From positions 45,910 through 109,909 of the forward strand of contig JAFDVJ010000028.1 in NCBI GenBank assembly GCA_018269075.1: DNA of 64,000 nt. The letters are read 5' to 3'. The DNA comes from Acidobacteriota bacterium (GTDB lineage Bacteria; Acidobacteriota; Blastocatellia; Pyrinomonadales; Pyrinomonadaceae). The notes beneath the pieces are model-generated. The model had not been told where the DNA came from. It saw only the letters and a list, made by a program, of their open reading frames with translations, and did no database searches. The translations under genes and the position numbers were made by a program. Within the stretch, counting starts at the first letter, position 1. Every line of letters begins with the position of its first letter. Positions 16,842-24,905 of the stretch are shown piece by piece.

Positions 16842-16911
16842 TCGTGCGGCTTCACACCCGTGCGGCGCGGCGACAGGCTGACAGCCTGCCGTACGTAAAA
16901 CTCCCCAAACT

Positions 16912-18198
16912 TTATTTCCCTCCGGTAAAAGCGAGCGTCAGACCGCCGCTCGAGCCGGGGAGCGCGAGCGGGTTCTGCTGAAAATTGGTCGCCTTCTGGA
17001 CGTTCGCGCGCGTGTATTGAAAGATCTCGCTCGCCGTGATCAGCTTGTCGTTGTTGAAATCGGCCTTGCCCTTGAGCCCGTCGAGCAGCGCCCACGTGAA
17101 GACGCCGTGATTGCCCCATTTCGGCGATTCCTGCGAGACCTCGTTGACGTCCGACGAGGTGATGATCGCGCGGCCGGTCTGTTTGAAGAGCTGGTTCGTC
17201 AGGTAGAAGTTCGAGATGTTGTTCTCATCGTCCTCCTGGACGAGCTCGCGGCCCGAGACGATCGATTTCGTCTTCTGGTTGATGCCCGCGCTGTGACAGG
17301 TGTCGATCAGCACGATCACGCGCTGCGCCGAGACCTGCGTGTCGAGGATCTGCTTTAATTCGTTCATCGGAAACGCCGTCTTCGCCATATCGACGACCTT
17401 CGTGTCCGAGAGCAGAAAATAGAGATTCTGCGGCGCGAGCGGGTCGGGCGCGCCGTGGCCGGCGATGAAGATGAAGATCAGGTCCTCGGTGCGGGCGCGT
17501 TTGGCCGTCTCGGCGAGCGCCGACCGGACGCCGAGCAGCGTCGCGTCGCGGTTGACGAGCAGTCGGATGTCGGCCGCCGAAAAGCCGCCGCCGGCCGGCG
17601 TTTTCAGAAAATCGGCGACGGCCTGCGCGTCGTCGTCGGCGAAGCTCAGGTTTTTGAGCCCGGCGTCCGTGTATTGGTATTCCGAGACGCCGACGACGAC
17701 CGCGAACTTGCGGCCGCGAAAGACCTCGGCCGCGCCCGAGACGTCGGGCTTTTCGACGACCGCTTTCTTGTCGCCGAGGATCATCACGTAGGAGGCGTAA
17801 AATTCGCGGCCCTTGCGGTCGGTCGCGCGGATCTCGATGACGTTTTTGCCGGGCAGCAGCTCGAACCCGCCGAGCCGGTCCTCGCGGCGCTGGCAGCTGA
17901 CGATCTTGCCCTCGGCGTCGAGCTTTTTGTCGCAGCCGCGGTTGATGCCGCTGCCGTTTAAGGTGACGATGATCTTGCCGTAGTCGATGTCGGCCGCGTA
18001 GGGTTCGAGCACGCGGAATTTAAGCGTCGGGACCGATTTCATCGGCAGCCGGATGACCGGCGTTGTGTAGCGCGTCGCCGCGATTTCGGGCATTTCGAGC
18101 ACGAACGGCGCGCGCGACAGAAACGGCGTCTGCGCCGGCGCGGACTGCTGAACGATAAACAAAAATAAAAATGTGAACGTCGCGTAAAGAGGTTTCAT
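16912..18198 (-). CDS. Secreted caspase-family protein with EF-hand-like loop
   Basis: 428 residues, starting at the ATG at 18198 where a signal peptide begins (MKPLYATFTFLFLF). Residues about 40-145 form a beta-sandwich-like domain. The caspase fold runs from about 165 (FAVVVGVSEYQY) with catalytic His248 in AGHGAPD and Cys301 in DTCHSAG. Near the C terminus DFNNDKLITASE has the DxNxDxxI...E pattern of an EF-hand calcium loop, so activity may depend on calcium (inference). The frame continues far upstream but overlaps the M48 gene and is Arg-rich there, so that part is not coding. Same strand as the neighbouring caspase and M48 genes. Confidence 0.86.
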   Translation of the reverse strand: MKPLYATFTFLFLFIVQQSAPAQTPFLSRAPFVLEMPEIAATRYTTPVIRLPMKSVPTLKFRVLEPYAADIDYGKIIVTLNGSGINRGCDKKLDAEGKIVSCQRREDRLGGFELLPGKNVIEIRATDRKGREFYASYVMILGDKKAVVEKPDVSGAAEVFRGRKFAVVVGVSEYQYTDAGLKNLSFADDDAQAVADFLKTPAGGGFSAADIRLLVNRDATLLGVRSALAETAKRARTEDLIFIFIAGHGAPDPLAPQNLYFLLSDTKVVDMAKTAFPMNELKQILDTQVSAQRVIVLIDTCHSAGINQKTKSIVSGRELVQEDDENNISNFYLTNQLFKQTGRAIITSSDVNEVSQESPKWGNHGVFTWALLDGLKGKADFNNDKLITASEIFQYTRANVQKATNFQQNPLALPGSSGGLTLAFTGGK

Positions 18199-18214
18199 AA
18201 TGTTCGAACGAAAC

Positions 18215-18251
18215 GGTATTTCTCCGCGACGGCCCGTCGCGGAGAAATACC
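18215..18251. other. Perfect 17-bp hairpin between caspase and M48 genes
   Basis: 18215-18231 and 18235-18251 are exact reverse complements around a 3-nt loop. No T-tract follows on either strand, so it is not a typical terminator. It may stabilise or partly separate the M48 and caspase messages. Confidence 0.8.
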
Positions 18252-18290
18252 TGCCAGTGGCCGACCCGGCGGGCCGGCGGTGTAGATCGA

Positions 18291-19979
18291 TTACTGCTTT
18301 CTGGTCGGCGCGGGCGTCGTCGTCGTCGCCTGACCGCCGGCGGTCTTGACGATCGTCACCGGCATCGCGCTCCAGTCGAGCTCGCCCGCCTCCTGCATAT
18401 AGTCGTAGATGATGTTCATATTCGGCGGCAGCATCCCGGCGTTCATCTGCTGGTACATATTGACGTAGTTTTTGAGGTCGCCGACGATCTCCATAATGTT
18501 GTTCGTCGTCCGGCCGCTCATCTTCGTCAAAGCGTAGTAGAGCCGCGACTGCGGGTTCGCGCCGCGCTTGTCGAGCTCGATCGCCTTCGCGAACATCTGC
18601 ATCGCCTGCTCGCGCTCGCCGGGCTTGCGGGCCGTCAGGCTGAGCACCTTGCCGTAATAGAAATAGCCGAGCGCGTCGTCCGAGCGGATCGCCAGCGACT
18701 GGCTGAGATTGCGGGCGGCGAGCTTGTACATATCGTAGTAGAAGGCGACGACGCCGTTGTCGCGTTTGAGGATCGCCATAATGTTCTCGAACTCGCCGTC
18801 GCCCGCCATAATCTCGCCGTTCTGGACCTTGAGCTTGATCTCGTCGGCCATCTTCGCCTGGTTCATCGCTATCCGGTTGACGACGACCGTCGTGTTGCGG
18901 TCGATCGAGAGCGATTTGCCGCGCAGGTTGGTCGCGCCGAACGTCGTTCTCGCGATCGTCGACGAATCGGCCGAGGCGATCCACGCGTTGACGGTCTTGC
19001 GGCGTTCCTCGGTCCGCTTGCGGTCGGCGAACCGGTCGAGCTCGATCCGCGGGTCCTCGACGGCGGCCGCGCGGATCGTTTCGTAGAACGTCTGCGACTC
19101 GCGCACGTCGTAGTTGCGCTTGAGCATATAGTCCATCGCCAGCTTGTCGGCCTCGTCCTCCTGCGCGAGCGACCATTCGAAGGCCCGGTTGTCGATGAGC
19201 TTGGCGACCGATTTGGCGATCGCCGCGCCGAGCATCGCGCCGGTCAGCGCGTTGGCCGCGCTCTTGCCGCCGAACGCGCCGAGCAGACCGCCGCCGACCG
19301 CGCCGATGATGCTCGCCTTGCGTTCCTGATCCTTCATCTCGTCCTCGATCTCGTTGGCGACGAGAACGTCCTGCTGCCAGTGGTCTTTTTCGATGTGCGC
19401 GATCTCGTGCGAGAGGATGTAGGCGAGCTGCGCCTCGTTATCGACGAGCGAGAGCAGGCCGGTCGAGACATAGACCGTGCCGGTCGAGAGCGACCGCGCG
19501 TCGGGCATCGGGTTGAGCGTGATCTTGAACCCGTAGCGCTTATCCGAATCGGCCGGGACGAGCGACTGGCCGAGACGGTTGACGTAGTTCTGGGCGAGCA
19601 GGTTGTCGTAGAGCGTGTCGCCGTTTTTCGGCAGCTTGTCGCCGGAATTGGTCAGCACCTCGTCCTCGGAATCGGTCGTGTTGGTCTCGAACGCGAGCCG
19701 CGCGTGATTGCGCTGGAGCTGGCGGTATTCGTAGTCGACCTCGTCCCGAAACTCCGCGTCTTTCTGGTATTTCTCCTGCGCCTTCGAGAGCGTCTCTTCG
19801 TATTTGCGGATCTGTTTCTCGACCCGCTTTTCGTCTTTGTCGTTCTGTTTGGCTTCTTTCTTCTCCTGTTTGTTTTTATCTTTGTCGTCCTTTTGCGCGA
19901 GGGCAAAAGTCGGCATCAATAAAGCTAAAAATACGATTCCCGCAAGGAAACGGAATCTCACCTGTGTTTCTCTTTTCAT
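18291..19979 (-). CDS. Secreted M48-family zinc metalloprotease
   Basis: 562 residues. Signal peptide about 1-28, followed by a highly charged Lys/Asp/Glu segment (30-75) likely to be a coiled coil. The peptidase M48 domain runs from about 125 to 290 and carries HEIAH (191-195), with QEDEADKLA (273-281) supplying the third zinc ligand, Glu274. A Gly/Ala-rich segment between them (about 223-262) could insert in a membrane. The C-terminal ~250 residues are helical, with tetratricopeptide-like character (LGYFYYGKVLSLTARKPGER). This resembles BepA/LoiP-type periplasmic proteases involved in outer-membrane protein quality control. It is the first gene of the minus-strand stretch running down to the kinase. 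Confidence 0.88.
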   Translation of the reverse strand: MKRETQVRFRFLAGIVFLALLMPTFALAQKDDKDKNKQEKKEAKQNDKDEKRVEKQIRKYEETLSKAQEKYQKDAEFRDEVDYEYRQLQRNHARLAFETNTTDSEDEVLTNSGDKLPKNGDTLYDNLLAQNYVNRLGQSLVPADSDKRYGFKITLNPMPDARSLSTGTVYVSTGLLSLVDNEAQLAYILSHEIAHIEKDHWQQDVLVANEIEDEMKDQERKASIIGAVGGGLLGAFGGKSAANALTGAMLGAAIAKSVAKLIDNRAFEWSLAQEDEADKLAMDYMLKRNYDVRESQTFYETIRAAAVEDPRIELDRFADRKRTEERRKTVNAWIASADSSTIARTTFGATNLRGKSLSIDRNTTVVVNRIAMNQAKMADEIKLKVQNGEIMAGDGEFENIMAILKRDNGVVAFYYDMYKLAARNLSQSLAIRSDDALGYFYYGKVLSLTARKPGEREQAMQMFAKAIELDKRGANPQSRLYYALTKMSGRTTNNIMEIVGDLKNYVNMYQQMNAGMLPPNMNIIYDYMQEAGELDWSAMPVTIVKTAGGQATTTTPAPTRKQ

Positions 19980-20325
19980 TTCTTCGGACTCCAGTGTTCA
20001 AAATGTGATAAATGGTAAAACTCAGCACACAAAGATATGTATGATGACGAAAACGGATAATGTAAGAAACGACCCTGGTTCCGAAAAAAATACTGCTTAA
20101 AATTCGATGTAAGTCTCTTTTACTATTTTTTCCGAATAAACACAAGATTTTTTACGGATAATGTCACGAGTTTTTGATTTAAGTTCCGAGTTCCGCCTTC
20201 AGGCGGCTTCGAGTTTCGGATGGAAAAAATCACCGTTGAGACGCCGGGCCGCCTTCAGGCCAATGGCATTAATTTAAGGAATAAGTTCAGCAAGCTGATT
20301 GATTCAGGCGGAACAAAAGAATAGG

Positions 20326-20471
20326 CCGCGGATGACGCGGATGACGCGGATTTTCACGGATTTTTCTTCGGTTTTGGTTTTAAGGAAAAGAAATCCGCGT
20401 CAATCCGCCAAACCCGCGCATTCCAGCGTCCTATTAAACTGTTCAGTATATTCAACTTTTCGCTTAACTTA
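20326..20471. repeat. Inverted GCGGATGAC/ATCCGCG element
   Basis: The left arm repeats GCGGATGAC and GCGGATTTTC; the right arm (about 20393-20420) has AAATCCGCGTCAATCCGCC, in opposite sense. The 3' flank, containing TATTCAACTTTTCG, matches the element at 303-440. Confidence 0.65.
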
Positions 20472-20530
20472 TAGTTGGTGACAGAACTTATTGGAAAAAG
20501 CGGCGATTCCGGTCGCGGTCGCTTTTTTGG

Positions 20531-20600
20531 TCTTCCACTAAAAACACTAAAAACACTAAATTTCTTTCGTGTTTTTAGTGTTTTTAGTGGACAGTTTAAA
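20531..20600. repeat. Inverted CACTAAAAA repeat hairpin
   Basis: 20533-20555 and 20569-20591 are perfect 23-nt reverse complements built from CACTAAAAA units, with a 13-nt loop. The right edge continues GTGGACAGTTTAAA, nearly the same as the edge of the element at 45562-45636. Confidence 0.85.
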
Positions 20601-20742
20601 ACCGCCGGCGGGTTTAAGAATCTGTTTAAATTTTCGTAGTTTGTGCGGATGACGCACCGGCGGACAACAACCGAAGGCGGAAGCCGAAAAAACACAGACC
20701 GTCATCAAACATTCCTTAAAAGCTCGCGGAGCGAGCGACATC

Positions 20743-20897
20743 GTGTAGCCACGGGCGCGAGCCCGTGGACGGATCGCAGTTATGATCCGAGCCCGGGAAC
20801 GGGCGACAGCGGGTGCGGCGTCTTCGTTTTCTGTCGCTGTCTCCGACAGCTTTGAATCGGAGCCCACCGAACCACGGGCTCGCGCCCGTGGCTACAC
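20743..20897. repeat. Pair of CCACGGGC...GCCCGTGG palindromes in inverted orientation
   Basis: 20743-20768 and 20872-20897 are exact reverse complements over 26 nt, and each is itself a palindrome around CGCGA or TCGCG. The stretch between them holds more short stems. REP-like structure with about 103 nt between the two hairpins. Confidence 0.82.
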
Positions 20898-21261
20898 GCT
20901 GTCGCCGTCTCCGACGGCTGAAGACGGATTCCCGCCCGCTGCCCTGACGTTTCGCTTGCGATTATCTGCTTTCGGTCGTTTTCACGGCCTCGAACTAAAA
21001 TTTAAACAGACTCTAAGGCTCATTATTCCAACAAGTTTTGTCACACACTATAAGGCCATTGCCCTGTAGAGGACGAACCATCGTTTTCATAATGCACCGG
21101 GTTGCTCGCCTTCAGTGAGCGGGCGATTTCGGGCGTCGAGTCCGTGGGTTTGCACCCAGGGCTATTGAATTCGTCCCTTCAGGGACGGCGGCCGTGTTTG
21201 TTCCTCGCTTTTTCTGACCGATTTAGTCATTCTAGGCGCATCGGGCGAAACTCGGAGCCTG

Positions 21262-21777
21262 TCAGTCGCGGAGCCATTTCCGCATTTCCGGAAACGGCCG
21301 CGCATTTTGGGCGGCGGCTTCGGCTTCGTAAAGCGTCATCCCGTATTCGTGGAGGCCCTTGATGCCGGGATAGACGCCGACGCTGAAATTGAAGAGCAGG
21401 CCCGGCGATCGGCCGTAATAGCCGTGGTCGTGAAAGACGACGCGCGGGTCGATTTCGAGATGGAGCGCGGCCGCGTAAGACCAGAGAATCGCTTCCATTT
21501 CGATCTGCCCCGGATGCGCGTCCGGCAGATGCACCTCGTCGCTCAGCGAGCCGCGCAGCGCGGCCGGCGCGACCGCCAGATGACCGGCCTCGTGGAGCAG
21601 ATCGCCCGGATAGAGGAGCTTTGCCTCGTCGACCAGCAGCCGGCCGTTTTCGACGAGAATGCCGGGCAGAAAAGTCGGCCCGTCGAGTACGGCGGACAGC
21701 AGCGGAATCCCGATCCCGTTCAAAAACACGGCGATTTTTTCGGTTATCGGATCGGCGAAAATATGTTCCTGCGGCAT
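21262..21777 (-). CDS. Zincin-like hypothetical protein (HEAGH motif)
   Basis: 171 residues with no signal peptide or clear membrane helix. HEAGH at 62-66 (LLHEAGHLAVA) fits the HExxH zinc-binding and catalytic helix of metalloproteases. Later His residues (FHDHGYYG, about 114-121) could supply a third ligand. I cannot assign a peptidase family, and the motif can also occur in non-protease domains. The short size suggests a minimal metallopeptidase fold. It lies between a repeat island and a minisatellite and appears to be transcribed alone. Confidence 0.6.
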   Translation of the reverse strand: MPQEHIFADPITEKIAVFLNGIGIPLLSAVLDGPTFLPGILVENGRLLVDEAKLLYPGDLLHEAGHLAVAPAALRGSLSDEVHLPDAHPGQIEMEAILWSYAAALHLEIDPRVVFHDHGYYGRSPGLLFNFSVGVYPGIKGLHEYGMTLYEAEAAAQNARPFPEMRKWLRD

Positions 21778-21830
21778 CGGTACGAATTATAAACGCTTTT
21801 CGCCCGCCGTCAAAAAACCGCCCCCGGAAA

Positions 21831-22103
21831 ACGCATGGGCAACGAGAGAATATGCCCGGGCAACGGGCAAATACGCATTGGCAACGAGAGAATTCGCATT
21901 GGCAACGGGCAAATACGCATTGGCAACGAGAGAATTCGCATTGGCAACGAGAGAATTCGCATTGGCAACGGTCAAATACGCTCGGGCAACGGGCAAATAC
22001 GCTCGGGCAACGAGCAAATACGCTTGGGCAACGGGCAAATACGCTCGGGCAACGGGCAAATACGCTCGGGCAACGGGCAAATACGCTCGGGCAACGGGTC
22101 GCC
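21831..22103. repeat. 21-bp minisatellite, about 12-13 copies
   Basis: Tandem 21-bp units run in exact register from 21831. Three main variants alternate: ACGCATTGGCAACGAGAGAA, TCGCATTGGCAACGGGCAAA and ACGCTCGGGCAACGGGCAAA (each 20 of 21 nt shown). The last unit breaks off at about 22099. Because 21 is divisible by 3 and the units lack stops, several frames stay open. This explains the apparent N-terminal extension of the radical SAM gene, which should not be translated here. It fills most of the 400-nt gap before that gene. Confidence 0.92.
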
Positions 22104-22179
22104 GGCGGCCGTCTTCGGGCGGGACGGCAAAATTGTTTGGCGAAATCATTACTTTTTGATAAACTTTCAGTTTGCCCTT

Positions 22180-24066
22180 ATGAGTAAAAGGATAATCGAC
22201 AGCTATCAACGAAAACTCGCCGGCGAAGAGGGCTTCGTCGTCAAACACGGAGCGCCGCTGAGGGTCGCGCTCTGCTATCCCAACACTCATTCGATCGGGA
22301 TGGCAAATCTCGGGATGCACACGGTTTACGAGCTTTTCAACCGGATTCCCGAAGTCGCCTGCGAGCGCGTTTTTCTGCCCGACGCCGACGAAATGAAAGA
22401 GTACGAAAAGACGCGGACGCCGCTCCTTTCGCTCGAAACGCAGACGCCGGTCCGCGATTTCGACGTCGTCGCCTTTTCGATCTCGTTCGAGACCGATTAT
22501 CTGAATATGGCGAAAATGCTGCAAATGAGCGGCATTCCCGTCCGCGCCGAAGACCGCAACCGTTTTCACCCGCTCGTCGTGATGGGCGGCGCGGCCTCGT
22601 TTCTGAATCCCGAACCGATCGCCGATTTCACCGACGCGATCGCCGTCGGCGAGGGCGAGATCCTCGTTTATCAATTGGTCGACGCGATTATCGAACACGG
22701 TGACAAGGACGAGATTCTCCTCAATCTCGCCCGGCTCGGGCGCGGCTTTTACATCCCTTCGCTCTACGACGTGATCTACAACGACGACGGCACGGTTTAC
22801 GATTACCGGCCGAAAACCGAAGGTGTGCCGGCGCGGGTCGGCCGCGCGCTCGCCGCCGTCAACCCGAAGGAAGGCACGCTGCGGCGCGCCCTCAAGCGGG
22901 GCGAAACCGCGCTCGCCGATTTTCTCGTCAATCAGGATATTTTCTGCCCGTCGACGAGCGTCTGGTCGCCGGCGGCCGAGATGGGCGACCGGCTGCTGGT
23001 CGAGATTTCGCGGGGCTGTTCGCAGGGCTGCCGGTTCTGCTGGGCGGGCTATAATTACTATCCGCCGCGCGTCGTGCCGGCCAAAGACATTCTCGCGAAA
23101 GCCGCCGAATGGCGCGCGAAGACCGACAAGATCGGCCTCGTCTCGACCGCCGTCTGCGATCACCCGGAAATCTCGGTGATTCTCCGCGAGCTGCGGAAGA
23201 TGGATTACAAGATCACGGTTTCGTCACTGCGCCTCGACCAGATTTCCGAGGAGCTGCTCGACGCGCTCGTCGAATCGAAGGACCAGCAGATCGCCGTCGC
23301 GCCCGAGACCGGCTCGGACCGGCTGCGGCGCGTGATCAACAAAAATCTGACGAACGACGAGATCGTCGAGATCTGCGGTGCGGTCTTCGATCGCGGGCTG
23401 CTGACGGTCAAGCTGTATATGATGGTCGGGCTGCCGACCGAAACCGACGCGGATCTCGACGCGATGTTCGAATTGGTCGGGCGCATCAAGGACCGGATGT
23501 TGCTGGCCGGAAAGAAGTTCGGGCGCGCCGGAAAAATCATCCCGTCGCTCAACGGCTTTGTCCCGAAGCCGAACACGCCGCTCCAGTGGGACGCGATCTG
23601 CGACGAAAAGGAACTCAAGCGGCGGATCAAATACGTCTGCAAGGGTCTGTCGCGGATCCCGAACGTCGAGGTTCGTTTTATGTCGGCGAAGATCGCCCGC
23701 GAACAGGCGCTCTTTTCATCGGGCGACCGCCGGGTCGCGAAGGTCATCGAAGCGGCGGCCCGGACGGGCGAGAGCGTCCGCGACACGCTGCGGCGGCTCG
23801 ATTTCGACGACGCGTTTCATATCTCGCGCCCGCGTTCCTACGAAGAGTTTCTGCCGTGGTCGATCATCGATTCGGGGCTATCGTTCGAGTTTCTGAAAAC
23901 CGAACACGAAAAATCGCAGGCCGCGCTTTCCTCGAAGCCGTGCCCGGCAGTCGAGAAATGCACGACCTGCGGCGTCTGTCCGACGACGTGGCTCGCCGAC
24001 GCGCCGGCCGGACTGGTCCGGATTCAGCCCGCCAAAGTCCGGCAAAACCTCGGCGCGGCGGTTTAA
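22180..24066 (+). CDS. B12-binding-type radical SAM protein (TIGR03960-like)
   Basis: 628 residues. An N-terminal cobalamin-binding-like Rossmann part runs to about 165 (RVALCYPNTHSIGMANLGM, VVMGGAASFLNPEPIADF). The radical SAM core has the iron-sulfur motif C280xxxC284xxC287 (RGCSQGCRFCWAGY), then VAPETGSDRLRR and a VKLYMMVGLPTE strand. A second Cys group, CTTCGVCPTTW, lies near the C terminus. The layout matches the uncharacterised TIGR03960 family, whose members often lie beside or are fused to TIGR03936-like partners; the reaction is unknown. The start at 22180 is chosen because the upstream frame is only minisatellite. The 3' end overlaps the convergent next gene by 4 nt. Confidence 0.88.
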   Translation: MSKRIIDSYQRKLAGEEGFVVKHGAPLRVALCYPNTHSIGMANLGMHTVYELFNRIPEVACERVFLPDADEMKEYEKTRTPLLSLETQTPVRDFDVVAFSISFETDYLNMAKMLQMSGIPVRAEDRNRFHPLVVMGGAASFLNPEPIADFTDAIAVGEGEILVYQLVDAIIEHGDKDEILLNLARLGRGFYIPSLYDVIYNDDGTVYDYRPKTEGVPARVGRALAAVNPKEGTLRRALKRGETALADFLVNQDIFCPSTSVWSPAAEMGDRLLVEISRGCSQGCRFCWAGYNYYPPRVVPAKDILAKAAEWRAKTDKIGLVSTAVCDHPEISVILRELRKMDYKITVSSLRLDQISEELLDALVESKDQQIAVAPETGSDRLRRVINKNLTNDEIVEICGAVFDRGLLTVKLYMMVGLPTETDADLDAMFELVGRIKDRMLLAGKKFGRAGKIIPSLNGFVPKPNTPLQWDAICDEKELKRRIKYVCKGLSRIPNVEVRFMSAKIAREQALFSSGDRRVAKVIEAAARTGESVRDTLRRLDFDDAFHISRPRSYEEFLPWSIIDSGLSFEFLKTEHEKSQAALSSKPCPAVEKCTTCGVCPTTWLADAPAGLVRIQPAKVRQNLGAAV

Positions 24067-24449
24067 TCGCCGCCGATCCACTCGAAAAAGCCGCGGACGA
24101 AATCGATCCCGCCGAAAATTATCGCGCCCCAGAAAATAAAATACCGGCCGCCGCCGCTCGCCGCGTTGTAGCTGAGCACGGTCGCGATCGTTCCGCCGAT
24201 CGCCCAGAGCGCGCCGACGACCATCCGCCGGCCGCCCGAACCGGAAGATTCGCTCCTGACCGGCGGCGCTTTGGACGGGCTCGCATAACCGTAAGTGCCG
24301 GCCGCCGCGCCCTGCTGATACTGGTTATAGGGCTGGTTGTAGGGCGTCGTCGGAACGGCCTGGCTCTGAAACTGAAAATTGCAGCGCTTACACGCGTAGG
24401 CGTCCGCGAAATTCACCAAATTGCATTGGGGACATCTCTGGCTGGGCAT
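24063..24449 (-). CDS. Zinc-ribbon membrane protein, 128 aa
   Basis: Residues 6-23 (CPQCNLVNFADAYACKRC) form a short zinc ribbon with two CxxC pairs. A Gln/Tyr/Pro-rich linker (about 30-70) leads to two hydrophobic segments (VVGALWAIGGTIATVLSY and YFIFWGAIIFGGIDFVRGFF). The role is unknown. Similar short zinc-ribbon-plus-two-helix proteins are common in this kind of bacterium. It overlaps the end of the radical SAM gene on the opposite strand by 4 nt and follows a membrane protein gene on its own strand by about 18 nt. Confidence 0.7.
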   Translation of the reverse strand: MPSQRCPQCNLVNFADAYACKRCNFQFQSQAVPTTPYNQPYNQYQQGAAAGTYGYASPSKAPPVRSESSGSGGRRMVVGALWAIGGTIATVLSYNAASGGGRYFIFWGAIIFGGIDFVRGFFEWIGGD

Positions 24450-24467
24450 ATTTTTTTTGAGGGGTGA

Positions 24468-24878
24468 CTATTGTTTGGTCAGAAAACCGGTCGGCGTCGC
24501 CGTGTAGTCGAATTGATAGTGATAGTTGTAGATTCCGAAGGGCAGGACCGGCACTTCTTTGACGTAAAAGACGCGCGCCTGCACGATATTGTTGACCTGT
24601 TTGACCTCGACCCAGGCGTTCGACGGGATGTTGTTGCTCTGAATCGAAGTGTTGATCCGCTGTTTGACCATATCGACGGGCGACATCTTGCCGGGCATCG
24701 CGAGCCCCTGCACGACGGCCGTCTGCATATCCTGTTTCAGGCTCTCGCCGTTATAGGCGACCGGAATAAAATTAAAGCCGGCGTTGCCGATCAGGACCAG
24801 GACCGCCAAAATGATCAGAAATTTGCTGCCCGCGGCGCCGCGCTCGGAATTTCTTCCTTTTGTTACTGCTTTACTCAT
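24468..24878 (-). CDS. Small single-helix membrane or secreted protein
   Basis: 136 residues. A basic N terminus precedes one hydrophobic helix (about 18-35, SKFLIILAVLVLIGNAGF), followed by a mostly soluble region with Val/Asn/Tyr-rich strands (WVEVKQVNNIVQARVFYVK). Its N terminus resembles the membrane-anchored tails of small pilin-like or secretion proteins, but there is no pilin peptidase motif. No family recognised. It may be cotranscribed with the zinc-ribbon gene 18 nt downstream; aroB lies 27 nt upstream on the same strand. Confidence 0.6.
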   Translation of the reverse strand: MSKAVTKGRNSERGAAGSKFLIILAVLVLIGNAGFNFIPVAYNGESLKQDMQTAVVQGLAMPGKMSPVDMVKQRINTSIQSNNIPSNAWVEVKQVNNIVQARVFYVKEVPVLPFGIYNYHYQFDYTATPTGFLTKQ

Positions 24879-24905
24879 TTGGATTTTCTCCCACGAACAA
24901 AATAC

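Larger units (their letters stand above)
19980..21261. other. Gene-free repeat island
   Basis: I find no credible gene in this 1.3 kb. Open frames here are short and follow repeat units. It contains several separate inverted repeat elements (20326-20471, 20531-20600, 20743-20897, listed separately) and, at about 21085-21200, short stem motifs such as GTGGGTTTGCACCCAG. The part next to the M48 gene is AT-rich and may hold its promoter. Confidence 0.6.

Noticed and set aside
16912-18198. Caspase genes as toxin/antitoxin pairs
   Set aside because: Both carry signal peptides and there is no small antitoxin-like neighbour.
16912-19176. Extended 754-codon frame upstream of the second caspase gene
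   Set aside because: The part above 18198 overlaps the M48 gene and is Arg/Asp-rich; the signal peptide begins at 18198.
20326-20600. CRISPR array
   Set aside because: Units are directly adjacent or inverted, with no unique spacers and no cas genes.
20643-21069. Short open frames in the repeat island
   Set aside because: They follow repeat units, have no ribosome-binding site and no family resemblance.
21835-22179. N-terminal extension of the radical SAM gene through the minisatellite
   Set aside because: The extension is made only of repeat units (GNxxIRxG pattern) and family members start at the MSKRI region.
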